Positions 8,172 to 17,668 of a stretch of 35,155 nt of DNA are shown in pieces (position 1 is the first letter of the stretch; the number at the start of each line of letters is the position of its first letter). A program made the position numbers and the translations under genes. The DNA is from JBBQRS01 sp038214535 (GTDB lineage Bacteria; Chloroflexota; Anaerolineae; CG2-30-64-16), in assembly GCA_038214535.1 (NCBI GenBank), contig JBBQRS010000047.1:1-35155 (forward strand), read 5' to 3'. The notes under the pieces are model-generated. The model searched no databases. It had not been told where the DNA came from and was given only the letters and a program-made list of their open reading frames with translations.

Positions 8172-9005
8172 GTGACCGATTTCCCCGATCTATCTCTCGC
8201 CGCATGGCAACCGACGCGCGACCTTTTACATGCCTACGCGGGCGTGTCCGGCGCGGTGCGCATGGCGTTGACGCCGCCGCAGCGCCATTACGGCCACGCC
8301 AGCCTCTTCATCAGCGCGCGGGGAGTGACGACTTCCCCGATCCCCGCGGGCGCGCGCACCTTTGAGATGATTCTCGATCTGACGCAGCATCAACTGCTTA
8401 TCCAAACCAGCGACGGCCAGGCGGCGCACTTTCCGCTGCGCGGGCAGCCCGCGGCGCAACTGGGGCGCGATGTGGCCGCCTATCTCGCAGGCTTCGGCGT
8501 CCATTTCGAACCCGATGCCGCTGAACTGGGTCAAGCCGAAGGCGTTTATGACCCCGCGGCCGTCGTGCGCTTCCATCGGGCGCTCGCGCAACTGGACATC
8601 CTCTTCAAGCAATTCAGCGGCGAGCTACGCCGGGGTGCGGGTACAGTGCGACTCTGGCCGCATCATTTCGACCTAGCCGTGATGTGGCTGACGGGGCGTC
8701 TGGTCGCAGGGCAGGACCCCGATAACGAGGACTATGCGGATGAACGCATGAATTTCGGGTTCTCTACCGGCGATGCGACCATTCCCGCGCCCTATCTCTA
8801 TGCCACGGCCTACCCTCTACCGCCGGAAATGGCGCATGCCGAGTTGCCCGCCGCCGCGCGGTGGCAGACGGAAGGCTGGCAGGGCGCGGTGCTGCCCTAC
8901 GCCGATCTGGTCGGGGCAAATGACGCCGCGGAGCGCGTGCTCGCTTTCCTCCGCGGGGTGCAAGACCTGGGCGAGCGCTACATGACGCTACAAGGATACG
9001 ATTGA
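8172..9005 (+). CDS. DUF5996 family protein
   Basis: This 277-residue soluble protein is recognised as DUF5996 by WQPTRDLLHAY (12-22), SLFISARGVTTSPIPAG (44-60), LWPHHFDLAVMWLTGR (about 159-174) and NFGFSTGD followed by PYLYATAYPLP. No biochemical function is known to me. The HHFDLAV and GF-GD motifs are the conserved core, which suggests an enzyme active site or a binding pocket (inference). Start codon GTG 8172 has GGAAG six bases upstream. It overlaps the next small gene at TGATG, so the two are translationally coupled. No signal peptide or membrane segment is seen. Confidence 0.75.
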   Translation: MTDFPDLSLAAWQPTRDLLHAYAGVSGAVRMALTPPQRHYGHASLFISARGVTTSPIPAGARTFEMILDLTQHQLLIQTSDGQAAHFPLRGQPAAQLGRDVAAYLAGFGVHFEPDAAELGQAEGVYDPAAVVRFHRALAQLDILFKQFSGELRRGAGTVRLWPHHFDLAVMWLTGRLVAGQDPDNEDYADERMNFGFSTGDATIPAPYLYATAYPLPPEMAHAELPAAARWQTEGWQGAVLPYADLVGANDAAERVLAFLRGVQDLGERYMTLQGYD

Positions 9006-9298
9006 TGACCGACACCGAAAAAGCACGCCAGTTAGAGACCTTGTTGCGCGGGTGCGCCGACGCGCATCACCGCTCGTTTGCTGCGGAGGATGGCGCAGAC
9101 GCCGAGTGGCCGATGTGGTACGCTAACTATCTCCAGGCTCCGCTGATCGAGTTGCTGGGACGCGCGGTCACGCAGAGCGTCATCATCTACTGGCTGATCC
9201 GCGCGGAAAAAACGCGCCGCCGCGACGCGCCCGATGCCGAATGGCCCCCGTTCTACGCGACCGACCTCCTCGCCGCCCCCGATGATTTGGTAATTTAG
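9005..9298 (+). CDS. Small conserved hypothetical protein with WPxWYA motif
   Basis: This 97-residue protein has no function I recognise. It contains EWPMWYANYLQAPL (about residues 34-47) and a second, similar EWPPFYATDLL near the end (79-89), separated by a hydrophobic stretch (SVIIYWLIRAEK). The ATG at 9005 shares its A with the TGA of the DUF5996 gene; a TTG three bases earlier is an alternative. The overlap indicates translational coupling and perhaps a joint function. The stop codon TAG lies inside the recurrent motif TTAGCATCTATCCGAA (9295-9310) that precedes palindromic repeats elsewhere in the window. Confidence 0.7.
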   Translation: MTDTEKARQLETLLRGCADAHHRSFAAEDGADAEWPMWYANYLQAPLIELLGRAVTQSVIIYWLIRAEKTRRRDAPDAEWPPFYATDLLAAPDDLVI

Positions 9299-9326
9299 CA
9301 TCTATCCGAAACTGCGCGTCACTCTC

Positions 9327-9386
9327 CTTTGTAGTAACGGCTTTGGCCGCCGGGGGTACTGCAACGGCTGAAGCCGTCACTACGAA
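9327..9386. repeat. Family-1 palindromic repeat, imperfect copy
   Basis: CTTTGTAGTAACGGCTTTGG pairs with the inverted AACGGCTGAAGCCGTCACTA. The left arm has diverged. It lies between the small WPxWYA gene and the PEP/pyruvate-binding gene. Confidence 0.8.
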
Positions 9387-9452
9387 GTGGCCGCTTAGGC
9401 TACGAAAGGGTATACTCATAGGTGCAGACCGCATTGTCGCGTGAGGTGTGTC

Positions 9453-11795
9453 ATGACCGATGAGTCAACCTACATCCCAAAAGTCACCCGCATCTATCTC
9501 CAGCTCAGCCGTTATCCGATCCTGGCGGACACCATCCGCGAACGGATGCGGCACGAGTTGTTCCTGCGCGGCGTGGTCACGCGCGAAAACTTCGAGACCG
9601 AGGCGCGCGAGAAGGCGGTGCAATCCCAGCAACGCGAAGGCATGAGCAACCCGGAGGCCCAGGAATCCGCGGAGATATGGGAGCGTCGGCTGGCGCGCGT
9701 GCGCGACGATCTGACGGATTTCTACTTCGCATACAACCTCACCCACCAACGCTTCGAAGACATCGTGCATGAGGTTCTAAAGCAGCGGTCTGCCAGCGAG
9801 ACCTCATTGGCCTATAACCCCGAGCTGGCTTCCATGGAAGTCCTGTTTCACCAGGCGGAGACGTTATACGCGCTGCCGCCCGATCAGCGCGAGGCCGTGA
9901 AGCATAACCTGCAAGAGACGAAAGTCGTGCTCATCAAGGCGCTCATCAGCGATGACCTCGATTTCGTCCGCCTGGCGAAAGAATATCTCACCGTCCCCGA
10001 CCTGCAATGGATTCGCGACCACCGCGTGGGACGGGGCAAGATCGGCGGGAAAGCCGCGGGTCTGATGCTGGCAAACAAGATTTTGCAGCAGACCGTCGCG
10101 AGCGCGGATGCCACCCGGCACATTGATCTCGTCATTCCACAATCCTATTTCGTGGGCGCGGACGTCATCTATGACTTCCTGGAAATCAACGGTCTCCTGA
10201 ACTACCTCAACCAGAAGTATAAGTCCATCGAGCAGATCGAGCAGGATTACCCGGCCATTCAGTCCGCCTATGGGAAGGGCCGTTTCCCGGCGGAAATCAT
10301 CGAGCGCTTCGAGGCGATCCTGGCCGAGGTTAGCCATCAGCCGCTCATCGTCCGCTCTTCCAGTCTCCTCGAAGATAACTTCGACGCAACCTTCGCTGGG
10401 AAATATGAGAGCGTGTTCTGCCCGAATCAGGGCACGCCGGAGGAGAATCTGACCGCGCTGACCGAGGCGATCACGCGAGTCTATGCCAGCGTCTTCAACC
10501 CGAACGCCCTGCTTTACCGCAAGCAGCGCGGCCTGCTCGATTTCGATGAGCGGATGGCCGTGCTGATCCAGATCGTGCAGGGTGAGCCATACCCCCCGTT
10601 CTTTTTCCCCCAGGTCTCCGGCATCGCCTACAGCCGGAACCCCTTCATCTGGAATCCCAAATTGCGTCGCGAGGACGGCTTCGCGCGCATCGTCGCCGGG
10701 CTGGGCACGCGCGCCGTTGATCGGGTGGGCGAAGATTACCCGCGCATGGTGGCCCTCAGCAACCCCCAACTGCGGCCCGAAAACACCCCGCGCGACATTC
10801 GTTACTACTCGCAGTACTACATGGACGTGCTCAACCTTGAGACGAACGCCTTTGAGACGCGGCGCGTCGCCGAGACCCTCGCGGGCGATTATCCGGGCCT
10901 GCGCTTTCTGGCGTCGCAATCGCACGGCGATCACATCGCCGGGATGGTCGTGACCGACCCCGGCCTCGACCCACGCTCGCTGGTGCTCACGTTCGAGAAT
11001 TTGCTCACGCAGACCTCTTTTGCGGAACAGATGCGGACCATGCTCAAGGCCCTTGAGTTCGGCTATGGCCGCCCCGTGGATGTCGAATTCACCGTGAGCA
11101 TCGGAAACGAATACCCAACGCCCCGTGTCGCCATCCACCTGCTCCAGTGTCGCGCCCAGGCGGGCAGCGAGATCGCCGAAGCGGTGTCCCTGCCCGAAAA
11201 TGTCGCCCCCCGGGACATCGTATTCGGCACGGAAAAACTCGTGCCCACGGGCCGAGTGACCAAAATTGCCTATATCGTCTACGTGGACCCGGAGAAGTAC
11301 GCGGAGATTACCGATCCCTCGCTCAAGCTCGAGCTGGCGCGCGTGGTCGGGCGGCTGAACCAACGCCTGGAAAGCCGGCGCTTCATCCTGATGGGGCCGG
11401 GCCGTTGGGGCAGCTCGAACCTGGACCTGGGCCTCAAAGTCGGATACGCCGACATCTACAACACGAAGGCGTTGGTCGAAATCGGCCTGGCCAGGGGCAA
11501 CACACGCCCCACATTGTCCTACGGCACGCACTTCTTCCAGGACCTGGTCGAGGCGCACATCTACCCCCTGGCGATCTATCCCGGCGAGCCCGGCAACCCA
11601 TTCAACACCAAGTTCTTCCAAAAGGCCATGAACGCCTTGCCATCCTTGCTGCCCGACGACGCGCCCTCCGCCGAATTCATCAAAGTGATTGACGTGCAGG
11701 CGACCACCGGCGGCCGCGTGTTGGAACTGGCGATGAGCGGCGACGACGGCAAAGCCATCGCCTTTTTGACCCGGCCGGCTGCGGCCACAAATTAG
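9453..11795 (+). CDS. PEP/pyruvate-binding domain protein lacking the phosphohistidine and PEP domains
   Basis: This 780-residue protein carries the ATP-grasp nucleotide-binding domain of PEP synthase and pyruvate phosphate dikinase: GKIGGKAAGL (about 195-204) and RSSSLLEDNFDATFAGKYES (301-320), then GYGRPVDVEF and LLQCRAQ, which normally close this domain. The usual central phosphohistidine motif (GG-x-SHAA) and the C-terminal TIM barrel that binds PEP/pyruvate are absent. In their place are about 190 residues with FILMGPGRWGSSNLDLGLKV and SYGTHFFQDLVEAHIYPLAI, which I cannot assign. About 190 N-terminal residues, mostly helical, precede the ATP-grasp part. It is therefore unlikely to be a PEP synthase; an ATP-dependent phosphotransfer or regulatory role is an inference. 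Start ATG 9453 has GAGG six bases upstream, preferred over the GTG at 9441. Confidence 0.8.
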   Translation: MTDESTYIPKVTRIYLQLSRYPILADTIRERMRHELFLRGVVTRENFETEAREKAVQSQQREGMSNPEAQESAEIWERRLARVRDDLTDFYFAYNLTHQRFEDIVHEVLKQRSASETSLAYNPELASMEVLFHQAETLYALPPDQREAVKHNLQETKVVLIKALISDDLDFVRLAKEYLTVPDLQWIRDHRVGRGKIGGKAAGLMLANKILQQTVASADATRHIDLVIPQSYFVGADVIYDFLEINGLLNYLNQKYKSIEQIEQDYPAIQSAYGKGRFPAEIIERFEAILAEVSHQPLIVRSSSLLEDNFDATFAGKYESVFCPNQGTPEENLTALTEAITRVYASVFNPNALLYRKQRGLLDFDERMAVLIQIVQGEPYPPFFFPQVSGIAYSRNPFIWNPKLRREDGFARIVAGLGTRAVDRVGEDYPRMVALSNPQLRPENTPRDIRYYSQYYMDVLNLETNAFETRRVAETLAGDYPGLRFLASQSHGDHIAGMVVTDPGLDPRSLVLTFENLLTQTSFAEQMRTMLKALEFGYGRPVDVEFTVSIGNEYPTPRVAIHLLQCRAQAGSEIAEAVSLPENVAPRDIVFGTEKLVPTGRVTKIAYIVYVDPEKYAEITDPSLKLELARVVGRLNQRLESRRFILMGPGRWGSSNLDLGLKVGYADIYNTKALVEIGLARGNTRPTLSYGTHFFQDLVEAHIYPLAIYPGEPGNPFNTKFFQKAMNALPSLLPDDAPSAEFIKVIDVQATTGGRVLELAMSGDDGKAIAFLTRPAAATN

Positions 11796-11802
11796 CCTCT
11801 CC

Positions 11803-11902
11803 CCTTCGTAGTGACGGCTTCAGCCGTTGGTGGGCCTTCTTCGTAGTAACGGCTTTAGCCGTTGGTGTGGGCACGACAACGGCTGAAGCCGTCACTACAA
11901 AG
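11803..11902. repeat. Family-1 repeat, three arms (two direct, one inverted)
   Basis: Two direct arms (CTTCGTAGTGACGGCTTCAG and CTTCGTAGTAACGGCTTTAG) are followed by one inverted arm (CAACGGCTGAAGCCGTCACT). The extra arm suggests unequal recombination or insertion of one copy into another. It separates the PEP-binding gene from the methyltransferase gene. Confidence 0.85.
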
Positions 11903-11959
11903 TACAAAGTGGCCGGTCAGGCCATGAAGTGAAAGACACACTGAGTCAGGAGCATTTAA

Positions 11960-13240
11960 GTGACTGCAACCATCGAGTTGGATTTGACCGGCATCGCCCA
12001 CGGCGGCGAGGCGTTAGGACGGCACGCCGGCAAAGTGATCTTCGTGCCCTACGCGATTCCCGGCGAGCGCGTGCGCGTCGAGATTGTCGAGGAAAAAGAG
12101 CGTTGGGCGCGGGCGCGCTTGCTCGAAGTGCTGACGCCCGGCCCCGACCGCATCGAACCGCCCTGTCCCCATTTCGGCCCCGACCGGTGCAGCGGATGCC
12201 AGTGGCAACATATCGCCTATCCGCGCCAGGCCGAGTTGAAGCGCGAGATCGTGGCCGACCAGTTGCAGCGCCTCGGTCGCCTGACCGACCCGCCGGTGGC
12301 CGACGTGGTGGCGTTCGCCGATCCCACAGCTCCCGAAGACGCGCCGCAGTTCTTCGATTACGGCTATCGCAGCCACGTGCAATTCGCCCTGACGCCGGAG
12401 GGCTTGCCGGGGTTCAGACAGGAGGGCAGCTACGACATCCTGCCCATTGATCACTGTCCGCTGTTGCACGAGCGTCTCGATGCGTTGCACGGCTCCATGG
12501 ATATCGCGTGGCCCGACATGACCGGGCTGGCGATGCGCGCCGGCTTCAACACCGACGACGCGATCATCATGTTGCAAAACACGACCGGCGAAGAACCGGA
12601 ACTGGAGCTGGATGTGCCCGCGGCCTGCGCCCTCGTGGCCCCAACCGGCGCCAAGCCGCTCATCGGCGATCCCTGGATCGAGGAGGAAATCGGCGGACGC
12701 CGGTTCCGCATTTCGGCGGGCAGCTTCTTCCACGATAACGTCACGGGGGCCGCGGCGCTGGTCGAGTTGGTGGTCGCCTATGCCGCGGCGGGCAAGGCCG
12801 ACGTGGTTCTGGACCTCTATTGTGGTGTGGGTCTCTTCTCGGTCGCGCTCAGCGAGGTGGCGGGCGAGGTGATCGGCGTCGAATCATCCGAGGCTGCGTG
12901 TGAGGATTTCGCGGAGAACGCGGGCGAAGTCGCCAACATCTCGCTGCACGAAGGCTCGGTCGAGTCCGTGCTGGAGGCGTTGCAGGGCCAGGAGGAACTA
13001 CACGTGGATCTGGTGGTCATGGAGCCGCCGCGCACCGGCGCGGGCGAACGCGCCATGCGTGAACTGGCCGCGCTGGGGCCGGTGCGCATCATCTACGTCG
13101 CCGGCGACCCCGCCGGCCTCGCGCGTGACAGTGTGTACTTATCCGCCGCCGGTTACCGACTGATCGAGGCGCAACCCGTAGACATGGCGCCGCAAACCTT
13201 CCACGTCGAGACGGTCGCCCTGTGGGCCAAAGAAGCCTGA
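11960..13240 (+). CDS. RlmD/TrmA-family RNA uracil-C5 methyltransferase homologue lacking the catalytic Cys
   Basis: This 426-residue protein has the COG2265 architecture: an N-terminal TRAM RNA-binding domain (about 1-58), four iron-sulfur cysteines (Cys69, Cys77, Cys80, Cys166; CSGCQWQHIAY), and a SAM-binding Rossmann domain with VLDLYCGVGLFS (283-294). The family makes 5-methyluridine in rRNA or tRNA, with SAM as methyl donor. Two key places differ. The usual DPPR is EPPR (355-358). The motif that should read YVSCNP, whose Cys attacks uridine C6, reads YVAGDP (379-384), so the nucleophile is Gly382. The general-base Glu is kept in HVETVAL (Glu417). It may be a catalytically altered or RNA-binding-only paralogue. 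Start GTG 11960 has AGGAG seven bases upstream. Confidence 0.88.
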   Translation: MTATIELDLTGIAHGGEALGRHAGKVIFVPYAIPGERVRVEIVEEKERWARARLLEVLTPGPDRIEPPCPHFGPDRCSGCQWQHIAYPRQAELKREIVADQLQRLGRLTDPPVADVVAFADPTAPEDAPQFFDYGYRSHVQFALTPEGLPGFRQEGSYDILPIDHCPLLHERLDALHGSMDIAWPDMTGLAMRAGFNTDDAIIMLQNTTGEEPELELDVPAACALVAPTGAKPLIGDPWIEEEIGGRRFRISAGSFFHDNVTGAAALVELVVAYAAAGKADVVLDLYCGVGLFSVALSEVAGEVIGVESSEAACEDFAENAGEVANISLHEGSVESVLEALQGQEELHVDLVVMEPPRTGAGERAMRELAALGPVRIIYVAGDPAGLARDSVYLSAAGYRLIEAQPVDMAPQTFHVETVALWAKEA

Positions 13241-13264
13241 CAGGGCTTTACAAAGTCACGTTGA

Positions 13265-13399
13265 GTCATTCTGAGCGGGTAGACCCGACATCTATCGTTA
13301 CGTTAAGACGCCAGCGAAGAATCTCGCGCTATGAGATCGAGATTCTTCGCTGGCGTCACGCCGTAAAGCACGTCCCTGGGTAGACCCGTTCAGAATGAC
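13265..13399. mobile_element. Family-3 MITE-like element with perfect 20-bp central stem
   Basis: The ends GTCATTCTGAGCGGGT and ACCCGTTCAGAATGAC are near-perfect inverted repeats. Inside, 13307-13326 and 13338-13357 pair perfectly over 20 bp with an 11-base loop. It occupies most of the 307-base gap upstream of rpsO. There is no coding capacity. Confidence 0.85.
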
Positions 13400-13441
13400 A
13401 TAACGCAATTAGTGAAAGCCAAAGAAGACTGACGCGTTAAC

Positions 13442-13471
13442 TTGCTCCCTTACCCCTGGTTGTGATATACT
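13442..13471 (+). promoter_or_regulatory. rpsO promoter
   Basis: TTGCTC (13442-13447), an 18-base spacer and TATACT (13466-13471), 76 bases before the rpsO start. The leader that follows contains a hairpin CTGGA (13488-13492)/TCCAG (13509-13513) and GGTGCTTCGGTCC. S15 often represses its own mRNA through leader structure; that is possible here but not shown. Confidence 0.65.
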
Positions 13472-13547
13472 CGTACCTGTAGTGAAACTGGAGCATGCGC
13501 CCCGGTATTCCAGCGGTGCTTCGGTCCAATTCTGAAAGGAGAGGTTC

Positions 13548-13817
13548 ATGGCTCTGTCGAAAGTTGAAAAGGAAGCCATCATCCAGGAATACCACGTTCA
13601 CTCAAGTGATACGGGGTCGCCTGAAGTCCAGGTTGCGATTCTGACGAATCGCATCAACTATCTCATCGAGCATCTGAAAACCCACAAGCATGACCAGCAC
13701 TCGCGTCGAGGGCTGTTGAAGTTGGTGGGTCAGCGCCGCCGGCATCTGGCGTATCTCAGCCACAAAGACCCGCAGCGCTATCGAGAGCTCATCGAACGCC
13801 TTGGGCTGCGTAAATAA
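13548..13817 (+). CDS. rpsO: 30S ribosomal protein S15
   Basis: This 89-residue protein is the full length of bacterial S15. The hallmarks are DTGSPEVQVAILTNRI (21-36), LKTHKHDQHSRRGLL (43-57), the 16S rRNA-contacting RRRHLAYL and a terminal YRELIERLGLRK. S15 binds the central domain of 16S rRNA early in small-subunit assembly. AAAGGAG lies just upstream of the ATG. pnp follows after 296 bases, the conserved rpsO-pnp order, and its leader contains two hairpins, so read-through with post-transcriptional control is likely. Confidence 0.98.
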   Translation: MALSKVEKEAIIQEYHVHSSDTGSPEVQVAILTNRINYLIEHLKTHKHDQHSRRGLLKLVGQRRRHLAYLSHKDPQRYRELIERLGLRK

Positions 13818-13874
13818 CGCGCCGATCCAGGGTCGTCTTGTCGGTGAAGTACTGAAAGTCAAATCGTCGTGAGC

Positions 13875-13909
13875 AACGAGTAGAGGCGGATCAGACGCAT
13901 CTACTCGTT
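13875..13909 (+). terminator. Hairpin downstream of rpsO, possible weak terminator or processing site
   Basis: AACGAGTAGA (13875-13884) pairs with TCTACTCGTT (13900-13909), with GCG/CGC extending the stem inward. The downstream T-run is short (TTT), so termination would be partial. It could attenuate rpsO-pnp read-through. Confidence 0.5.
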
Positions 13910-13966
13910 TGACATTGTAGGGGGATCAAATCCTCCCGTTCCTGTTGCATTCGGGGCGCAGGAATT

Positions 13967-14003
13967 GGGGAGTGCGGTCAAACCATGTTTGGCCGCACTC
14001 CCC
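13967..14003 (+). promoter_or_regulatory. Long stem-loop in the pnp leader
   Basis: 13967-13983 pairs with 13987-14003 over 17 bp, with one G-U pair and a three-base CAT loop; flanking bases extend it to about 19 bp. There is no T-tract, so it is not an intrinsic terminator. It lies 110 bases before the pnp start. In Escherichia coli a long leader stem cut by RNase III is the basis of PNPase autoregulation; this may be an analogue (inference). Confidence 0.6.
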
Positions 14004-14113
14004 AGTCCCTGACCTCGGGTGTCTGATGCGTATGCCGCCGGAATCGCCAGCCGTTTCCGCGCCGGCAGCGCTTGTCGAATTTACTGTACCCTTAGAAAGA
14101 GGTCAAACTGAAC

Positions 14114-16321
<2,208 letters not shown>

Positions 16322-16328
16322 TCTGAAC

Positions 16329-16391
16329 CTTTGTAGTCGCGGCTTCAGCCGCCTTCGGGCCAACCGAACGGCTGAAGCCGTCACTACAAAG
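16329..16391. repeat. Family-1 palindromic repeat
   Basis: CTTTGTAGTCGCGGCTTCAG pairs with the inverted ACGGCTGAAGCCGTCACTAC. It follows pnp, with a family-2 copy immediately beyond it. Confidence 0.85.
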
Positions 16392-16414
16392 TCACTTCGA
16401 GGCCTTCCGAAAAC

Positions 16415-16468
16415 GCGTAGTTTAGCCCCTTGTGGGCGTCGCGGACGGGCACGAGGCCCTGGACTACG
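16415..16468. repeat. Family-2 palindromic repeat
   Basis: GCGTAGTTTAGCCCCTTGTG and its inverted end, closing in GGCCCTGGACTACG, match the copy at 1546-1600 with a few changes. It is followed on the minus strand by the recurrent TTAGAATCTATCC motif (16483-16495). Confidence 0.8.
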
Positions 16469-16509
16469 GAATTCCGGGATAGATTCTAAGTTAATATCAG
16501 GCAAGCGCC

Positions 16510-17103
16510 GTGTCTGAAGAACCGATTGAAGCAACGCAAGACGTAGTACCGGAACAACCACCGGTAGTTTCACAGCCGGCCCAGGCGATGATCTGGGCGC
16601 GAGCTGTGATCCGCGATCTGTTCGGCACCATCGTGCCGGCCATCATCATCGCGCTGGTGATTCATCTCTTCCTGGCGCAGGCGACCCGCGTCTATGGCAG
16701 CAGTATGCAGCCCAACCTCCACACCAACGAACGCCTGGTGATTGAAAAACTCACGTATCATTTTCACAGCCCCGAGCGGGGCGATATCGTCGTGTTGCGC
16801 GACCCGGATGGCGGGCCCGATTTGCTCATCAAGCGGGTCATCGGCTTGCCCGGTGAGCGCGTGACGGTCGCCGATGGTCAGGTGTATGTGGATGGCATGC
16901 CGCTGGATGAGCCGTACCTGAATCAGATGACGGCCGGCAACGGACGCTCGTGGTTCGTACCGCCATTGAGCGTGTTCGTCATGGGCGATAACCGCGGCGC
17001 CAGCCGCGACTCGCGCATCTTCGGGCCGATTCCCATGGATAGCATCATGGGCCGGGCCGTCGTGCGCTACTGGCCCCTCAACGAGCTGGCCGTCATCCAC
17101 TGA
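16510..17103 (+). CDS. lepB: Signal peptidase I
   Basis: This 197-residue type I signal peptidase cleaves signal peptides of exported proteins at the outer face of the membrane. A Pro-rich cytoplasmic N-terminus (1-25) precedes one membrane anchor (about 38-58). The catalytic Ser65 sits in GSSMQPNL and the general-base Lys108 in LLIKRVIGLPG; the C-terminal box FVMGDNRGASRDSRIFGPI is intact. It is the short Gram-positive-type form with a single anchor. Translation seems to start at GTG 16510 behind a weak CAGG site; the start is less certain than the gene. Substrates in this window plausibly include the decaheme cytochrome and the lamin-tail protein. A terminator follows at 17164-17194. Confidence 0.95.
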   Translation: MSEEPIEATQDVVPEQPPVVSQPAQAMIWARAVIRDLFGTIVPAIIIALVIHLFLAQATRVYGSSMQPNLHTNERLVIEKLTYHFHSPERGDIVVLRDPDGGPDLLIKRVIGLPGERVTVADGQVYVDGMPLDEPYLNQMTAGNGRSWFVPPLSVFVMGDNRGASRDSRIFGPIPMDSIMGRAVVRYWPLNELAVIH

Positions 17104-17163
17104 CGTCCCCGCGGAGTGCGCATCCTCAGATGCGCCGCAGCCCGATAGCACAGTCAGTTCCAG

Positions 17164-17194
17164 AGCCGCCGCAATCACCTTGCAGCGGCTTTTT
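17164..17194 (+). terminator. Rho-independent terminator after lepB
   Basis: AGCCGCCGCAA (17164-17174) and TTGCAGCGGCT (17180-17190) form an 11-bp stem with one mismatch and a five-base loop, followed by a run of T. Confidence 0.85.
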
Positions 17195-17223
17195 GTATGC
17201 GCGCTTACCCTCTTTTTAAAAAT

Positions 17224-17253
17224 TTGGCCGATCCGGCGCGGCTGTGGTAAAGT
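17224..17253 (+). promoter_or_regulatory. Promoter candidate for the ABC ATPase gene
   Basis: TTGGCC (17224-17229), an 18-base spacer and TAAAGT (17248-17253). It would give an untranslated leader of about 400 bases. Confidence 0.5.
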
Positions 17254-17259
17254 GTATCT

Positions 17260-17660
17260 TAGCTCACGAGAACGCATGAACGATGCGGCCAAGCATCCGA
17301 TCCGCGGTGAGCCGTCTGCCCCCAATGGAGGGCGGCCGATCTGATCCCTGGGAGGTGCAACACTCAAAGGTAGAGTGCCTGCGACTCAGACGGATGATTT
17401 TGTCTGACGTGTCATGAGCCGTCTCCACTCGGCCACAATTCTCTCTATATTCCCTCAACATCTGTTTCAACTCGATACATCACCACGTTGCCGCGGCATT
17501 ACGGTTTTGGCGTCTTGCCCGCGATAGTCTGAGTAACCCGGTCTTGGCCATTGGGCGTGCTGAAGGTTTGGCCTCGCCGTCCCATCGGGAGCACAGTCTA
17601 TCCGACCGAACAGTTCTGTTTGCCCGGCTGTGGATATTTCCAGTCACGCTTAAGGAGAAC
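17260..17660 (+). other. Long structured 5' leader of the ABC ATPase gene, class unknown
   Basis: No gene is convincing in this ~400-base stretch. Several local hairpins are visible: GATGC/GCATC (17282-17297 region), GCCC/GGGC around 17318-17335, CACTC/GAGTG (17361-17377 region) and TCAGAC/GTCTGA (17387-17408 region). I matched it by eye to no riboswitch consensus I know. It ends in AAGGAG (17652-17657), 11 bases before the ATPase start. It may be a regulatory leader or a small RNA gene. Confidence 0.35.
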
Positions 17661-17668
17661 TTTACCCG

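Noticed and set aside
9864..11621. Minus-strand open frame of about 585 codons opposite the PEP/pyruvate-binding gene
   Set aside because: It has no recognisable motif or start context; the plus strand shows clear ATP-grasp motifs.
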